A stretch of DNA of 39,112 bases, from contig CAIYNT010000238.1 in NCBI GenBank assembly GCA_903927605.1, positions 1-39,112 on the forward strand, given 5' to 3'. Source of the stretch: an uncultured Holophagaceae bacterium. Lineage in GTDB: Bacteria; Acidobacteriota; Holophagae; Holophagales; Holophagaceae. Position numbers and translations under genes: made by a program. This document shows positions 25,877 through 34,562 of the stretch, in pieces; position 1 is the first letter of the stretch, and each line of letters starts with the position of its first letter. Below the pieces are notes generated by a model. That model saw only the letters and a list, made by a program, of their open reading frames with translations. It was not told the DNA's origin and made no database searches.

Positions 25877-27502
25877 TCATTTGAAGTCAGGGCCGAGGAT
25901 TCGCAATTGAACTTCTCCTTCAACCGCTTGGAGCAAGGCCCGACACCCTCGTCCAGGCAGCACGTCGGCGAGAACCGCCAGCTCTGTGAGGCCGGACTCC
26001 AGCTGCTCCAGCAGGATCAGAGGGTCATGATGGAAGGTCGCCAGACAGGTATGCGTGCCCTGGGGATCCAGCGCCATGGCCTCCAGCAAGGCCCCGGAGC
26101 GGCCGAAGTAGGTGACGATGTCCGCCGCCACGGCAGCTTCCCTCGGATCTGACAGGCAGGATTCGAAGAAGGCCACTTGGAGGGCGGTGATGTCCATGTC
26201 GGCGTGGGCATCCAGGAAGTCGGCGAAGCGCCCGAACAACTCAGAGGGCGCCAAGGACAGCGCCTCCACCAGCATGGCGAACCAGGGCACCGCCTTCCCC
26301 TGGTTGTACATGCGATCGCAAGCCTGGGCCGTCCGGGCCGCCGCGCGCATATCCGCTTCGCCGAAGCCTGGCGAGGCGATCACGGTGTAGGGGATGTCCT
26401 GCAGGTGCTCAAGGCTGAGGCCCGGCGCGGTGTCATGGAGCCGTGTTCCGGGCAGCACTGACAAGGGGAAGATGTCCAGGTGATTGGGGATGAGGCTGAG
26501 CGCGAAGTCGAGGCTAGCGTAGAAGCCCTCGAGCGTATCCCCCGGCAGCCCATAGATCAGATCGAACCCATAGGTGGCGCCCGCCTGGTGGAGGAGCAGA
26601 ACCTTGGCCTCAAAGTCCGACCGATCAATGCTCCGGTTGACTCCTCTCAGCACCACATCGTCGGCGCTCTGCAAACCAATCTGCAGGGAACATCGGATGG
26701 CGGCGAAGAGCCCAGCCAATTCAGCATCGACGAATTCGCTCCGGATCTCGAAGAAGAAATGGATGGCCGGGGCCTGCTCGGCGATGAGGTGCAGGATGGC
26801 CTTGGCTTGGTTTTTGTCGAAGTTGAAGGTGGGATCCAGCACGAAGACCTGGCTCACCCCGCAGGCCTCGAAATGAAGCAACTCGGCCTTCACGCGGGCC
26901 ATGGGGACACGGCGGATGCCCGGCGCGCCGCGGGATTCGAAGCAGAAATCGCAGCGGAAGGGGCAGCCCCTGGACAGCTCCCAGAGCATGCCCGCGTAGG
27001 CGGAAGGATCCAGGCTGCCGTCCAGGTAGGGCGAAGGCAGGGTACCCAGATCCTTCACGATGGAAGGACGTATGCCCTGCCGAATCTCCGCCACCGGGAT
27101 CCCCTTCAGCAGGCTCCCCAGGACCTCCACGATGAGTTCCTCGCCCTCGCCCGGCAGAACAAGATCGAGCCAGCCCTCGCGCAGCATGCCCTCTGGATCC
27201 GCGCTGGCTTCGGAACCCCCGGCGAAAAGCAGGAGTGAGGGTTTCCGCAGCCTCAGGATCCCCGCGATCTCCCGAGCCATGGCGCGGTTCCACACGTAGA
27301 TGGAAAACCCCACCCAGTCAGGGTCCGAGGCCAGGATCTGGTCCGCGCAGGCTTCGGCTGGTTGTTGCAGGAAGAGATCCAGGACCGTGGTCTGGATGGC
27401 CTCCGGGAAGGCGCGTTTCAGCACCGAAGCCAGCATGCCCGGACCCAGCGGCACAGACCGCGGGGAAGGTTCCAGGTGGATGGCTGCCAGGGCGAGGTTC
27501 AC
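25877..27502 (-). CDS. B12-binding-domain radical SAM protein
   Basis: A 541-residue protein. Residues 1-125 look like a cobalamin-binding-type Rossmann domain (LAGMLASVLKRAFP, DWVGFSIYVWN, LLLFAGGSEAS, LVLPGEGEELI). The radical SAM core has the 4Fe-4S motif CPFRCDFC (C180, C184, C187), followed by VFVLDPTFNFDK, SLQIGLQSADDVVLRGVNR and FDLIYGLPGDTLEGF. The last 150 residues are a helical domain often called DUF4080 in such proteins. Substrate is unknown. Its start overlaps the potassium-channel stop (ATGA, 27499-27502). It converges on kdpE with a 5-base gap. Confidence 0.85.
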   Translation of the reverse strand: MNLALAAIHLEPSPRSVPLGPGMLASVLKRAFPEAIQTTVLDLFLQQPAEACADQILASDPDWVGFSIYVWNRAMAREIAGILRLRKPSLLLFAGGSEASADPEGMLREGWLDLVLPGEGEELIVEVLGSLLKGIPVAEIRQGIRPSIVKDLGTLPSPYLDGSLDPSAYAGMLWELSRGCPFRCDFCFESRGAPGIRRVPMARVKAELLHFEACGVSQVFVLDPTFNFDKNQAKAILHLIAEQAPAIHFFFEIRSEFVDAELAGLFAAIRCSLQIGLQSADDVVLRGVNRSIDRSDFEAKVLLLHQAGATYGFDLIYGLPGDTLEGFYASLDFALSLIPNHLDIFPLSVLPGTRLHDTAPGLSLEHLQDIPYTVIASPGFGEADMRAAARTAQACDRMYNQGKAVPWFAMLVEALSLAPSELFGRFADFLDAHADMDITALQVAFFESCLSDPREAAVAADIVTYFGRSGALLEAMALDPQGTHTCLATFHHDPLILLEQLESGLTELAVLADVLPGRGCRALLQAVEGEVQLRILGPDFK

Positions 27503-28443
27503 GTGCGGGCCTCGACCACTTCGGTGGTATCCACGAGGTCCACATCCATCACCATGACGCCATCAGGTCCGAGGGTGGACATGGGCCTGAAGCGGACACC
27601 CCATTGGATCTCGTCGGCGGTGTACGAAGTGCGCTGGTAGATGCTTTGCGAGAACGTGTCGTCGAAGGCCTTGATCAGGACGATGAACTCCGCCTGGGCC
27701 TTGCGGAGGTCCTCGTCCTTCATGCCGAAGAGCGGGCTGGCCTCGTCGATGGGATGCACCACAGTCCAGCTGGTGGGAAAGAGATTGATCTTGCTCCGTT
27801 CCAGGGGCAGGGTGACGAAACGGCGGATGTCGCTCTCTCTGTCCAGGTAGGAGAGGGAAACGGTGGCCTCCACCTCGATGAGCTGGTTGCTGCGGCGGTT
27901 CACGAACCGGAACATGAAGGCCGTGATGCCCCGGTAGGGCGCCACCACCCCCCGCTGGCTGAATAGCATCTGGGCATGGGGCCGCGAAAAGCGGCCATAC
28001 AGCATCCCCGTCGCCAGGGCGAAGCTCAGCAGGCCCAGCAGGGATTCCAGGGCTGCCACGGCGCTGACCAGATGGCTGTTCGGGCTGATGTGGCCGTAGC
28101 CCACGGTGGTGAGGGTCTGGGCGCTGAAGAAGAAAGCGTCCAGCATGCGATCCAGGCGACCATTCCCGCCGGTGCGGACGAAGTGATCCATCCCCAGGCC
28201 CAGGTAGACAGCCGCGAACAGGGCATTGGTGATGAGGAAGCCCAGGAAAAGCAGCACTAGGAACCGGAAGCCGCCCATGGTGATGAGGCTGTGGTAGAGC
28301 TCGTAGCTCCGGAAGACAGGCAACCCCACGCGCCGCACGTTGAAGGTGCCGTCCTTGTTGAGGCTGCGGACCGGGCCGGGACGTGTGCCCAAGCCCAGGT
28401 CATCGCTGGGAAGGGTGCGGCTGAGTTTGGGAAAGGGGACCAT
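27499..28443 (-). CDS. Inward-rectifier (KirBac-type) potassium channel
   Basis: A 314-residue inner-membrane channel. An N-terminal amphipathic region (RRVGLPVFRSYELYHSLITM) precedes the outer helix FRFLVLLFLGFLITNALFAAVYLGL. The pore helix and selectivity filter LTTVGYGHISP follow (TVGYG at 113-117), then an inner helix, then the immunoglobulin-like cytoplasmic domain (AFMFRFVNRRSNQLIEVEATVSLS...FPTSWTVVHPIDEASPLFG). These are the features of Kir channels. ATG 28443, with GAAGG about 6 bases upstream, is preferred to a TTG at 28497. It is translationally coupled to the following radical SAM gene and lies close to the kdp system. Confidence 0.93.
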   Translation of the reverse strand: MVPFPKLSRTLPSDDLGLGTRPGPVRSLNKDGTFNVRRVGLPVFRSYELYHSLITMGGFRFLVLLFLGFLITNALFAAVYLGLGMDHFVRTGGNGRLDRMLDAFFFSAQTLTTVGYGHISPNSHLVSAVAALESLLGLLSFALATGMLYGRFSRPHAQMLFSQRGVVAPYRGITAFMFRFVNRRSNQLIEVEATVSLSYLDRESDIRRFVTLPLERSKINLFPTSWTVVHPIDEASPLFGMKDEDLRKAQAEFIVLIKAFDDTFSQSIYQRTSYTADEIQWGVRFRPMSTLGPDGVMVMDVDLVDTTEVVEART

Positions 28444-28530
28444 GGCGCCTTCAGATCGGGTGGAGGAGATGAAACCAAGGATCCTGCGCCAGGACAATGA
28501 TGAATACTACTGGACTACCCGGGGAGTCCC

Positions 28531-29202
28531 ATGGCCATCACCCTCGCCTTCGACGTCTACGGAACCTTGATCGACACCCATGGGGTCATCGCGGCGCTGG
28601 CATCGCACCTGGGGCCGCGGGCCGCTGAGTTCTCGCGGGCCTGGCGCGACAAGCAGCTGGAATATTCTTTCCGCCGCGGTCTGATGCAGCACTACGAATC
28701 CTTCGCGGTGTGTACCAGCCAGGCCTTGGAATACACCTGTGCCCAGTTCGGCTCTCAACTGGATGAAGTCACCCGAGGTGAATTGCTCGGCGCCTATCGA
28801 ACCCTGCCTGCGTTCGAGGACGCCCAGGAAGGACTGACCCGATGCAAGAAGGCCGGCTTCAGGCTGTTCGCCTTTTCGAACGGCCGAGCAGATGCCGTGG
28901 AGGCCCTGCTGGCGCAGGCGGGCATCCGGGAGTACTTCCTGGATGTGGTGAGCGTGGACGAGGTGAAATCTTTCAAGCCGAATCCCGGGGTATATGCCCA
29001 CTTCCTCCGGCGAGCCGGTGCCACGGGGTCGGAGGCCTGGCTGATCTCCGGCAATCCCTTCGATGTGATCGGAGCCCGGTCCGCCGGCCTGCGGGCCGCA
29101 TGGGTGAGGCGCTCCCCGGAAGCCCTGTTCGACCCCTGGGGCATCGAGCCGACCCTGACCGTCACCAGCCTGTTGGACTTGGCCGCAAGGATCAATGCTT
29201 AG
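28531..29202 (+). CDS. HAD hydrolase, 2-haloacid dehalogenase type
   Basis: A 223-residue cytosolic HAD-superfamily enzyme. The nucleophile D8 is in FDVYGTLIDT. Motif II is in LFAFSNGRADAV, motif III lysine in VKSFKPNPGVYAHFLRRA, and motif IV in ISGNPFDVIGARSAGLRAAWVRR. The DVYGT opening and the helical cap between residues 20 and 95 fit the type II (L-2-)haloacid dehalogenases, but the exact substrate is unknown. GGGGAG lies 5-6 bases before the ATG. It diverges from the potassium-channel gene and overlaps the convergent membrane-protein gene by 4 bases. Confidence 0.87.
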   Translation: MAITLAFDVYGTLIDTHGVIAALASHLGPRAAEFSRAWRDKQLEYSFRRGLMQHYESFAVCTSQALEYTCAQFGSQLDEVTRGELLGAYRTLPAFEDAQEGLTRCKKAGFRLFAFSNGRADAVEALLAQAGIREYFLDVVSVDEVKSFKPNPGVYAHFLRRAGATGSEAWLISGNPFDVIGARSAGLRAAWVRRSPEALFDPWGIEPTLTVTSLLDLAARINA

Positions 29203-29783
29203 GCCTGCCGCTCGAATTCAGCGCTCAGCCTGACCGCGCACTCGGGACAGATCCCGTGGCTGAAGGCGGCCTTGCTCCTGGGCTTCAGGTAGGCCTCCAG
29301 CTCCCGCCAGTATCCGTCATCGTCCCGGATCTTCTTGCACCAGGCACAGACCGGCAGCAGGCCTTCAAGCTCATTGACGTTCTTCAGGGTCAGGTCGAGG
29401 TTCTCGCGGAGCTCGCGCTCTCGCTGATAGGCGAGCTTCAACCTCCCAGTGACCAGCGCGATCAGCGCGTAGGACAACAGGTGGTTGATGGTGTCCCAGA
29501 CCCGGTAGATCTCATGGGTCAGAATCCGTCCGGTGGTCAGATCCACGCAATACCAGCAGCACGCAGCCAGCAGGGCGAAGCCCAGACCGCGGGCGATGCC
29601 CACACCCCAGGTGGCGATGAGCACGGGAATGACATAGAACGCAGAAAAGCCCAGTTCACTGGGCGTGAAGGCATCCACGGCGGCGACTGCCGCGAGGGTA
29701 GCCACCGCAGTGAGAAAGACCACGGCCGGAGAAGGGCCTGAATCATCCCTCTGTATGTCTGGTGAGGGGGAGGCGGTTCCCAT
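29199..29783 (-). CDS. Membrane protein with C-terminal double-CxxC domain
   Basis: A 194-residue protein. A Ser/Pro-rich N-terminus precedes four hydrophobic segments at about residues 20-40, 47-64, 66-82 and 100-114, like the membrane part of some sensor kinases. A coiled-coil stretch follows (QRERELRENLDLTLKNVNELE), then a small domain LLPVCAWCKKIRDDDGYW...HGICPEC with paired cysteines C146/C149 and C179/C182. The domain resembles metal-binding tails often fused to signalling proteins, but no kinase or cyclase domain is present, so it may be a stand-alone sensor. The 150 bases upstream hold nothing clear. Confidence 0.65.
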   Translation of the reverse strand: MGTASPSPDIQRDDSGPSPAVVFLTAVATLAAVAAVDAFTPSELGFSAFYVIPVLIATWGVGIARGLGFALLAACCWYCVDLTTGRILTHEIYRVWDTINHLLSYALIALVTGRLKLAYQRERELRENLDLTLKNVNELEGLLPVCAWCKKIRDDDGYWRELEAYLKPRSKAAFSHGICPECAVRLSAEFERQA

Positions 29784-29930
29784 GATGGACGGATCCCAGA
29801 GAATTCAGGCTAGGTTCGGGAACAATTTCAGCAAAAGGCTATCGCTCTCTTTTCAAGTAAAGTCGGCATGAGGATGAAGGTGTTCCACCGAAGACCGGGA
29901 TTCCGATTCAGGTTGAATTTCCCTGAAATC

Positions 29931-30590
29931 CTAGCGGTGCCCGCCAGAGCCCAATCCACGGGAGAATCCGCCCCCGCCGTGGAAACCGCCCCCACCGCTG
30001 AAGCCTCCGCCCCGGAACCCGCCTCGGCCGTAGCCTCCGTAGGATCGGCTGACGCCATTCCAGCGTCCCCCGCCCCAGTAGGCTCGACCGTGCCATCCAT
30101 AGGACCAGTAGGCGTGGCCGTAGCCGTACCAGTGGCCCAGTCCGACCCCATACCAGCCAAAATAGCCAGGACCCCACAGACCGAAATAGGGCATGGGTCC
30201 CCAGCCCCAGAGCCAGGGGGCAACGACCCAGCACCACCCCGCATCCGGGTAGTAGACATACATGTTCGGCGTGGAGCCATCCGGTGGCAGGTGGGTGTAC
30301 TTGTCCCCGTAGGGCATCCACACCCACCCGTACTGGGCGGTGTAGACCCACTGACCGTCTTCGGAAGGTTTCTGCCGGGAGGCCCCCTGGGGTTGGTCCG
30401 CAGGAGGCTTGGGAAGCACCGCCGGAGGCGGAGGAGGCGGATTGGTGGGGGCCGGTGTATCGGGATTGACCGGAGGCGGGGCCTGTGTGCTGGCTTTGAC
30501 CGGCGTCCGGTCCGGATCCTGGGCCACCGCCGCCACGGAAAGGTTCGCAAGGGTTGTGATCATGACCAGGGTGCTCTTCAGGGTCTTCAT
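29931..30590 (-). CDS. Secreted Trp/Tyr/Gly-rich surface protein
   Basis: A 219-residue exported protein. Signal peptide MKTLKSTLVMITTLANLSVAAVA. A Pro-rich linker follows (PPPPPPAVLPKPPA, about residues 45-65), then a YxWxP-type core (GQWVYTAQYGWVWMPYG...PDAGWCWVVAPWLWGWGP) rich in Trp, Gly and Tyr. It ends in a low-complexity tail of RGGG/FHGGGG repeats. Function unknown; the composition suggests an envelope or adhesive structural protein. AGGAGG lies 7 bases before ATG 30590, which settles the start although the frame reaches 30884. It follows the HtrA-type protease on the same strand with a 97-base gap. Confidence 0.7.
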   Translation of the reverse strand: MKTLKSTLVMITTLANLSVAAVAQDPDRTPVKASTQAPPPVNPDTPAPTNPPPPPPAVLPKPPADQPQGASRQKPSEDGQWVYTAQYGWVWMPYGDKYTHLPPDGSTPNMYVYYPDAGWCWVVAPWLWGWGPMPYFGLWGPGYFGWYGVGLGHWYGYGHAYWSYGWHGRAYWGGGRWNGVSRSYGGYGRGGFRGGGFSGGGGFHGGGGFSRGLGSGGHR

Positions 30591-30687
30591 GGCTGCACCT
30601 CCTGCTGCATTAGACACCGGTCGGCCCGGGTTGGTTACACCCGTCCGGCGATTGGCGGATGGAAAGCCTTCTTCCACCCAAGGCCCC

Positions 30688-32130
30688 CTATTCCATCTCG
30701 AAGGAAAGGTAGGACAGTTTCCCATCCCGCTCCACCTGGAGGGCGACGGCCTCCCCCGCCTTGAGGGTACGGACCGCTTTTTTGAGGGTTTCCAGGGAAT
30801 CAATCTGGGTCTGGTTGAGCCGGCGGATGACATCCCCTGCCCTGAGACCGGAATCGGCGGATGTCGCGTCCTGGATCCGGGCACCGACTACCACGCCGGG
30901 ACCACTCCGGAGGCGGGGCATGATGCTGCGGATCTTGTCGTCAAGGTCCGCTCCGATGATCCCGAGCCTGCGCACGAGCCCTTTATCGGACATGGCCAAT
31001 TCGCCAAGCTGATCCGTGGGCCGGGTGGATTCCTTGGCCATGATTTCCAGGGTGAAGGTTTCATCCCCGTGCAACAGCTTGAGGGTCACGGGCTGATCGA
31101 TGGGGTGGACGAACACGGACCTCATGAGCCCGGGAAGGCCGTAGATCGGGTGTCCATCAAAGGAATCGATGATGTCCCCGGGTTCCACGCCGGCGGCCTT
31201 GGCGGCGCCGTCCGGGTCCACGTCGGCGATGATGACGCCCCAGTCCCGGGGGAGCTTGAGGCCCGCCGCCAGCTCGGGCGTGATGGGCTGGGAGAGGACT
31301 CCGACCTCAATCCGCCGCACGCGGCCGTACTTTCGCAGGCTCTCGTAGACGAACTTCACCGTCTCGGCCGGAATGGCGAACCCCAGCCCCTCGCTGCCTC
31401 CCGAGTGGGTCAGGATGAAGGCGTTGATGCCCAGCAGGGAACCTTCTGCATTGACCAGCGGACCTCCGCTGTTGCCTGGATTGATGGGGGCATCGGTCTG
31501 GATGAACGCCATCGGGAAGGCGTTCTCCACCTGGCGCTCGGCGTCGCTGACCACTCCCATGGTCACCGTATTGGCCAGTCCGTCCGGGCTGCCGATGGCG
31601 AAGACCAGCTCGCCCTGCTTGGCTTGGCGCGCTTTCTCTAGGGGCAGGACCGGGAGGTCGGTGGCTTCGATCTTCAGCAAGGCCAGATCGACTTCCGGCT
31701 GACTGCCAATCAGCTTGGCTTCGAAGATCCGTCGGCGGATGGAATCAGTGCCTGATGGGTTGGCGCCTGCGACCGGCGGAAGCAGCACCCGGACCCGCTG
31801 GGCGCCGTGGATCACATGCTCGTTGGTGAGAATGAAACCGGATGGATCCACGATGATCCCCGAACCGAGGCTGTGCTGGCGTTCGACGACGGCGGCCTCC
31901 GTTCGGCTGCTGTCCTCGGCTGGACCGAACCCGGTCACCCGGATCTGAACGACCGCCGGAGATACCTGCGCCAGGATCTGGGCCATCTCGGAGTTCAATT
32001 TCTGGATAACGCCTGGACTGGAAGCGCCACCGGAAACGGGCTTTGGATGCGGAACAGGCTGGGCCTGGGCCGCGACCCATGCGGAAAGCACCACAGACTC
32101 AACCACGGACTGCCAAGTGAACCGGTTCAT
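30688..32130 (-). CDS. HtrA/DegP-type periplasmic serine protease
   Basis: A 480-residue envelope protease and chaperone. Signal peptide MNRFTWQSVVESVVLSAWVAAQA. The trypsin-like domain has an intact triad: H105 (LTNEHVIHG), D148 (EVDLALLKI), S221 (INPGNSGGPL). Two PDZ domains follow, about 270-365 (GVIIADVDPDGAAKAAGVEPGDII) and 390-475 (SGLRAGDVIRRLNQTQ). These degrade or refold misfolded envelope proteins. ATG 32130 has AAGGTGG upstream; ATG 32154, with GAGG 6-10 bases upstream, would add eight residues and is nearly as good. It lies 59 bases after the NTF2-like gene, so cotranscription is likely. Confidence 0.9.
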   Translation of the reverse strand: MNRFTWQSVVESVVLSAWVAAQAQPVPHPKPVSGGASSPGVIQKLNSEMAQILAQVSPAVVQIRVTGFGPAEDSSRTEAAVVERQHSLGSGIIVDPSGFILTNEHVIHGAQRVRVLLPPVAGANPSGTDSIRRRIFEAKLIGSQPEVDLALLKIEATDLPVLPLEKARQAKQGELVFAIGSPDGLANTVTMGVVSDAERQVENAFPMAFIQTDAPINPGNSGGPLVNAEGSLLGINAFILTHSGGSEGLGFAIPAETVKFVYESLRKYGRVRRIEVGVLSQPITPELAAGLKLPRDWGVIIADVDPDGAAKAAGVEPGDIIDSFDGHPIYGLPGLMRSVFVHPIDQPVTLKLLHGDETFTLEIMAKESTRPTDQLGELAMSDKGLVRRLGIIGADLDDKIRSIMPRLRSGPGVVVGARIQDATSADSGLRAGDVIRRLNQTQIDSLETLKKAVRTLKAGEAVALQVERDGKLSYLSFEME

Positions 32131-32189
32131 CGGTTTCCACCTTATCCCGAGCATGCGCTTCCTCGTGAGCAGGTTCCAGGTGATCGGAC

Positions 32190-32657
32190 TCATCCCTCCA
32201 GGCTTCGCCACTCCCAGAGCACGTTCGCGATCGCCCATCCCCCGTGATGAGCGGCCAAATGGATGAAGGCCGTCCACGGACCCAGGTCCACCCGTGCGCT
32301 GCCACTGCGTCCCTGGACATCCAGCACCCACACATCGGCCTCGGAAAGGCGATCCCGGACAGCCTTCCCGAGCAGGGACTGGACCCCGAGGATGTGCTGC
32401 AGAGCTTCCGCGCTGGATGGGGTTTCCAGCCCCAGGATGTGCTTGGCCAGGCCTGGATGAAGGCAGGCGAACATCGCCTCGGAATTGCCATCGAGCCACG
32501 CCGTTGCCCAGAGCTGGACCACCTTGACGATACCTTCGGTCGGCGGAGCCGGCTTGCAGGACACCGCAGCTGCCCTGAGCGCCGCATCTTCGGGCACCTC
32601 GACCATGCCCAGGGTGCCCACCAGCAGCAAGGAGGATTTCAAAGTACCCCGGGGCAT
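32190..32657 (-). CDS. NTF2-like (lumazine-binding-type) protein
   Basis: A 155-residue protein. The segment VVQLWATAWLDGNSEAMFACLHPGLAKHILG at about residues 42-72 and the closing LGPWTAFIHLAAHHGGWAIANVLWEW follow the SnoaL/NTF2-like 'putative lumazine-binding' fold. The N-terminus (SSLLLVGTLGMVEVPEDAALRAA) may be a weak signal peptide. Function unknown. GGGAGG lies 6 bases before ATG 32657; the frame continues to 32828 without a good start. It leads a probable minus-strand operon with the HtrA-type protease and the Trp/Gly-rich protein. The 134 bases up to modC hold no gene. Confidence 0.6.
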   Translation of the reverse strand: MPRGTLKSSLLLVGTLGMVEVPEDAALRAAAVSCKPAPPTEGIVKVVQLWATAWLDGNSEAMFACLHPGLAKHILGLETPSSAEALQHILGVQSLLGKAVRDRLSEADVWVLDVQGRSGSARVDLGPWTAFIHLAAHHGGWAIANVLWEWRSLEG

Positions 32658-32791
32658 GGCGCCCTCCCATTTCAGGAATAGACCTCGCAACCGAGATGAG
32701 GTTGAGGGGGGTTTGGTTCCCGGAGGGCGGGGATTCAGGCATCCACTGGGCACTCCACGAACGCAGGACCAAGCTCTTCCTACTGGCACTG

Positions 32792-33865
32792 CTATTCCAT
32801 GAGCGCAACCGACTTGACTTGCACCCACACGACTTGGCCTGGGGCAACTTCTAGCGCTGCGACAGCCCGCTTGGTCACCCGAGACAGGAACGCAGCCTCG
32901 CCGACCTGGACACGCACCAAAGCAAGGCCTGGAAAGTCGTCATCGGCAATGGCCTCGACACGCCCTTGCAAGACGTTTTGGATACTGCTTTTCCCCGGTG
33001 GCTCGGCGGCTAGACTCACATCCCTTGCCAGTACCCGAAGTCTCACCCGCCGGCCAACCGGCAGCCCCCGATCCCGGGTCCACAGACTGCCGCCCGCAAA
33101 CCCCACCCGTGCCAAGTGCCACGCAGAATCCACTTCTGCGACCGTGCCGTCGAGAATCGCCCCGGCATCTTCACCCAAACGAATCGGCAGATCGAGGCGG
33201 GCCAGCGTATCGGCCAGGGGACCGCAGGCCAGCACTCGCCCGTTTTCCATGGCGACCAGATGATCAGCAAGCCTTACCACCTCGTCAGGGGAGTGGCTGA
33301 CATAGAGCACCGGGATGGCCAACTCTTCATGCAAGCGCTCAAGGTAGGGAAAGATCTCCTGCTTGCGCTTCAGATCCAGTGTCGCCAGCGGCTCATCCAT
33401 CAATAGGAGGCGGGGACCGACAGCCAAAGCACGTGCGATGCCGACGCGGCTTCGTTCACCACCCGAAAGTCGATCTGGCCTGCGATCAAGCAGGTGAGTG
33501 ATGCCCAACAGGTCAATGACCTGTTCCAGACTCACCTTTTGGTCGGCGGCTGGAATGCGTCGCCTGCCGTAGCGCAAATTGCCCATTACCGTAAGATGCG
33601 CAAACAAGCTCGCTTCCTGAAACACATAACCGAGCGGGCGCTTGTGGATTGGCAACCAGTGGCGCTCGTCCTGCCAGACTTCGCCATCCACGACGAGCCG
33701 TCCTCCCGGTGTTCGCTCCAATCCAGCCATGCAGCGTAATAGGGTGGTCTTGCCAGAGCCTGAGGGACCGAACAAGGCGATGACGCCATGGCCCGGCAGA
33801 TCCAGGTCGACATCGAGCTTGAACCCTGGCAGATCGAGGCGGAAGCGCGCTTGGATGCCCGTCAT
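32792..33865 (-). CDS. modC: Molybdate ABC transporter ATP-binding protein ModC
   Basis: A 357-residue cytoplasmic ATPase powering ModB. Walker A GPSGSGKT (33-40), Q-loop VFQEASLF (81-88), signature LSGGERSR (133-140), Walker B LLLMDEPLATLD (153-164), and a switch His in YVSHSPDEV. The C-terminal third (about 290-357) is a Mop/TOBE molybdate-binding domain (SIQNVLQGRVEAIADDD...FLSRVTKRAVAALEVAPGQVVWVQVKSVAL). ATG 33865, one base after the modB stop, has AAGGG upstream. The mod genes seem less GC-rich than their neighbours. Confidence 0.95.
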   Translation of the reverse strand: MTGIQARFRLDLPGFKLDVDLDLPGHGVIALFGPSGSGKTTLLRCMAGLERTPGGRLVVDGEVWQDERHWLPIHKRPLGYVFQEASLFAHLTVMGNLRYGRRRIPAADQKVSLEQVIDLLGITHLLDRRPDRLSGGERSRVGIARALAVGPRLLLMDEPLATLDLKRKQEIFPYLERLHEELAIPVLYVSHSPDEVVRLADHLVAMENGRVLACGPLADTLARLDLPIRLGEDAGAILDGTVAEVDSAWHLARVGFAGGSLWTRDRGLPVGRRVRLRVLARDVSLAAEPPGKSSIQNVLQGRVEAIADDDFPGLALVRVQVGEAAFLSRVTKRAVAALEVAPGQVVWVQVKSVALME

Positions 33866-33866
33866 G

Positions 33867-34547
33867 TCAATTTCCCTTCTTTGCGCCGGGCCGCCATGCG
33901 TACAGAGCAAGAAGGACGAGGAAGGAGAAGATCAGCATCACCGCGGCAAGGCGGTGCGCCTGCATGTATTCCATGGCTTCCACGTGATCGTAGATCTGCA
34001 CCGAGGCCACCCGGGTCACCCCCGGCAGGTTGCCGCCGATCATCAGCACCACGCCGAACTCACCGACGGTATGGGTGAAGGTCAGGATCGAGGCGGTCAG
34101 AAATCCAGGCAGCGCCAAGGGCACCGCCACGGTGAAGAAAGCGTCGAGCGGTGAGGCTCGCAAGGTGGCCGCCACCTCCAGCGGACGTTCTCCCACGGCC
34201 TCAAATGCCGTTTGCAACGGCTGCACCATGAAGGGCAGTGAGTAGAACACCGAGGCGACGACCAGGCCCCAGAAAGTGAACGGTAGCGGCCCGATACCGA
34301 GCGCCCGGGTAAGGTGTCCGACCGGGCCGTTCGGACCCATCGCCAGGAGCAGGTAGAACCCCAGCACCGAAGGAGGCAGGACCAGCGGCAGCGCCACCAC
34401 GGCCCCGATGGGCCCCTTCCACCAAACTTTTGTGCGGGCCAACCACCAGGCAATGGGAGCACCCACCAATAGCAGGATGAGCGTCACGATGCTCGCAAGT
34501 CGCACTGTCAACCAGATGGCCTGAAGATCGCTGCCGGTCAGGTGCAT
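33867..34547 (-). CDS. modB: Molybdate ABC transporter permease ModB
   Basis: A 226-residue inner-membrane permease with about five to six helices. The coupling-helix EAA region is [29 protein letters not shown]. The typical ModB stretches [19 protein letters not shown] and [36 protein letters not shown] are present. It carries molybdate across the membrane with ModA and ModC. It starts 15 bases after modA and ends one base before modC, so the genes form an operon. Confidence 0.96.
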   Translation of the reverse strand: MHLTGSDLQAIWLTVRLASIVTLILLLVGAPIAWWLARTKVWWKGPIGAVVALPLVLPPSVLGFYLLLAMGPNGPVGHLTRALGIGPLPFTFWGLVVASVFYSLPFMVQPLQTAFEAVGERPLEVAATLRASPLDAFFTVAVPLALPGFLTASILTFTHTVGEFGVVLMIGGNLPGVTRVASVQIYDHVEAMEYMQAHRLAAVMLIFSFLVLLALYAWRPGAKKGN

Positions 34548-34562
34548 CTGTCTTCCTTCCCG

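Noticed and set aside
29868..30764. 298-codon plus-strand frame over the Trp/Gly-rich protein gene
   Set aside because: Its repetitive Ala/Pro/Val sequence mirrors the Gly/Trp-rich gene on the other strand, which has a signal peptide and a perfect ribosome site.
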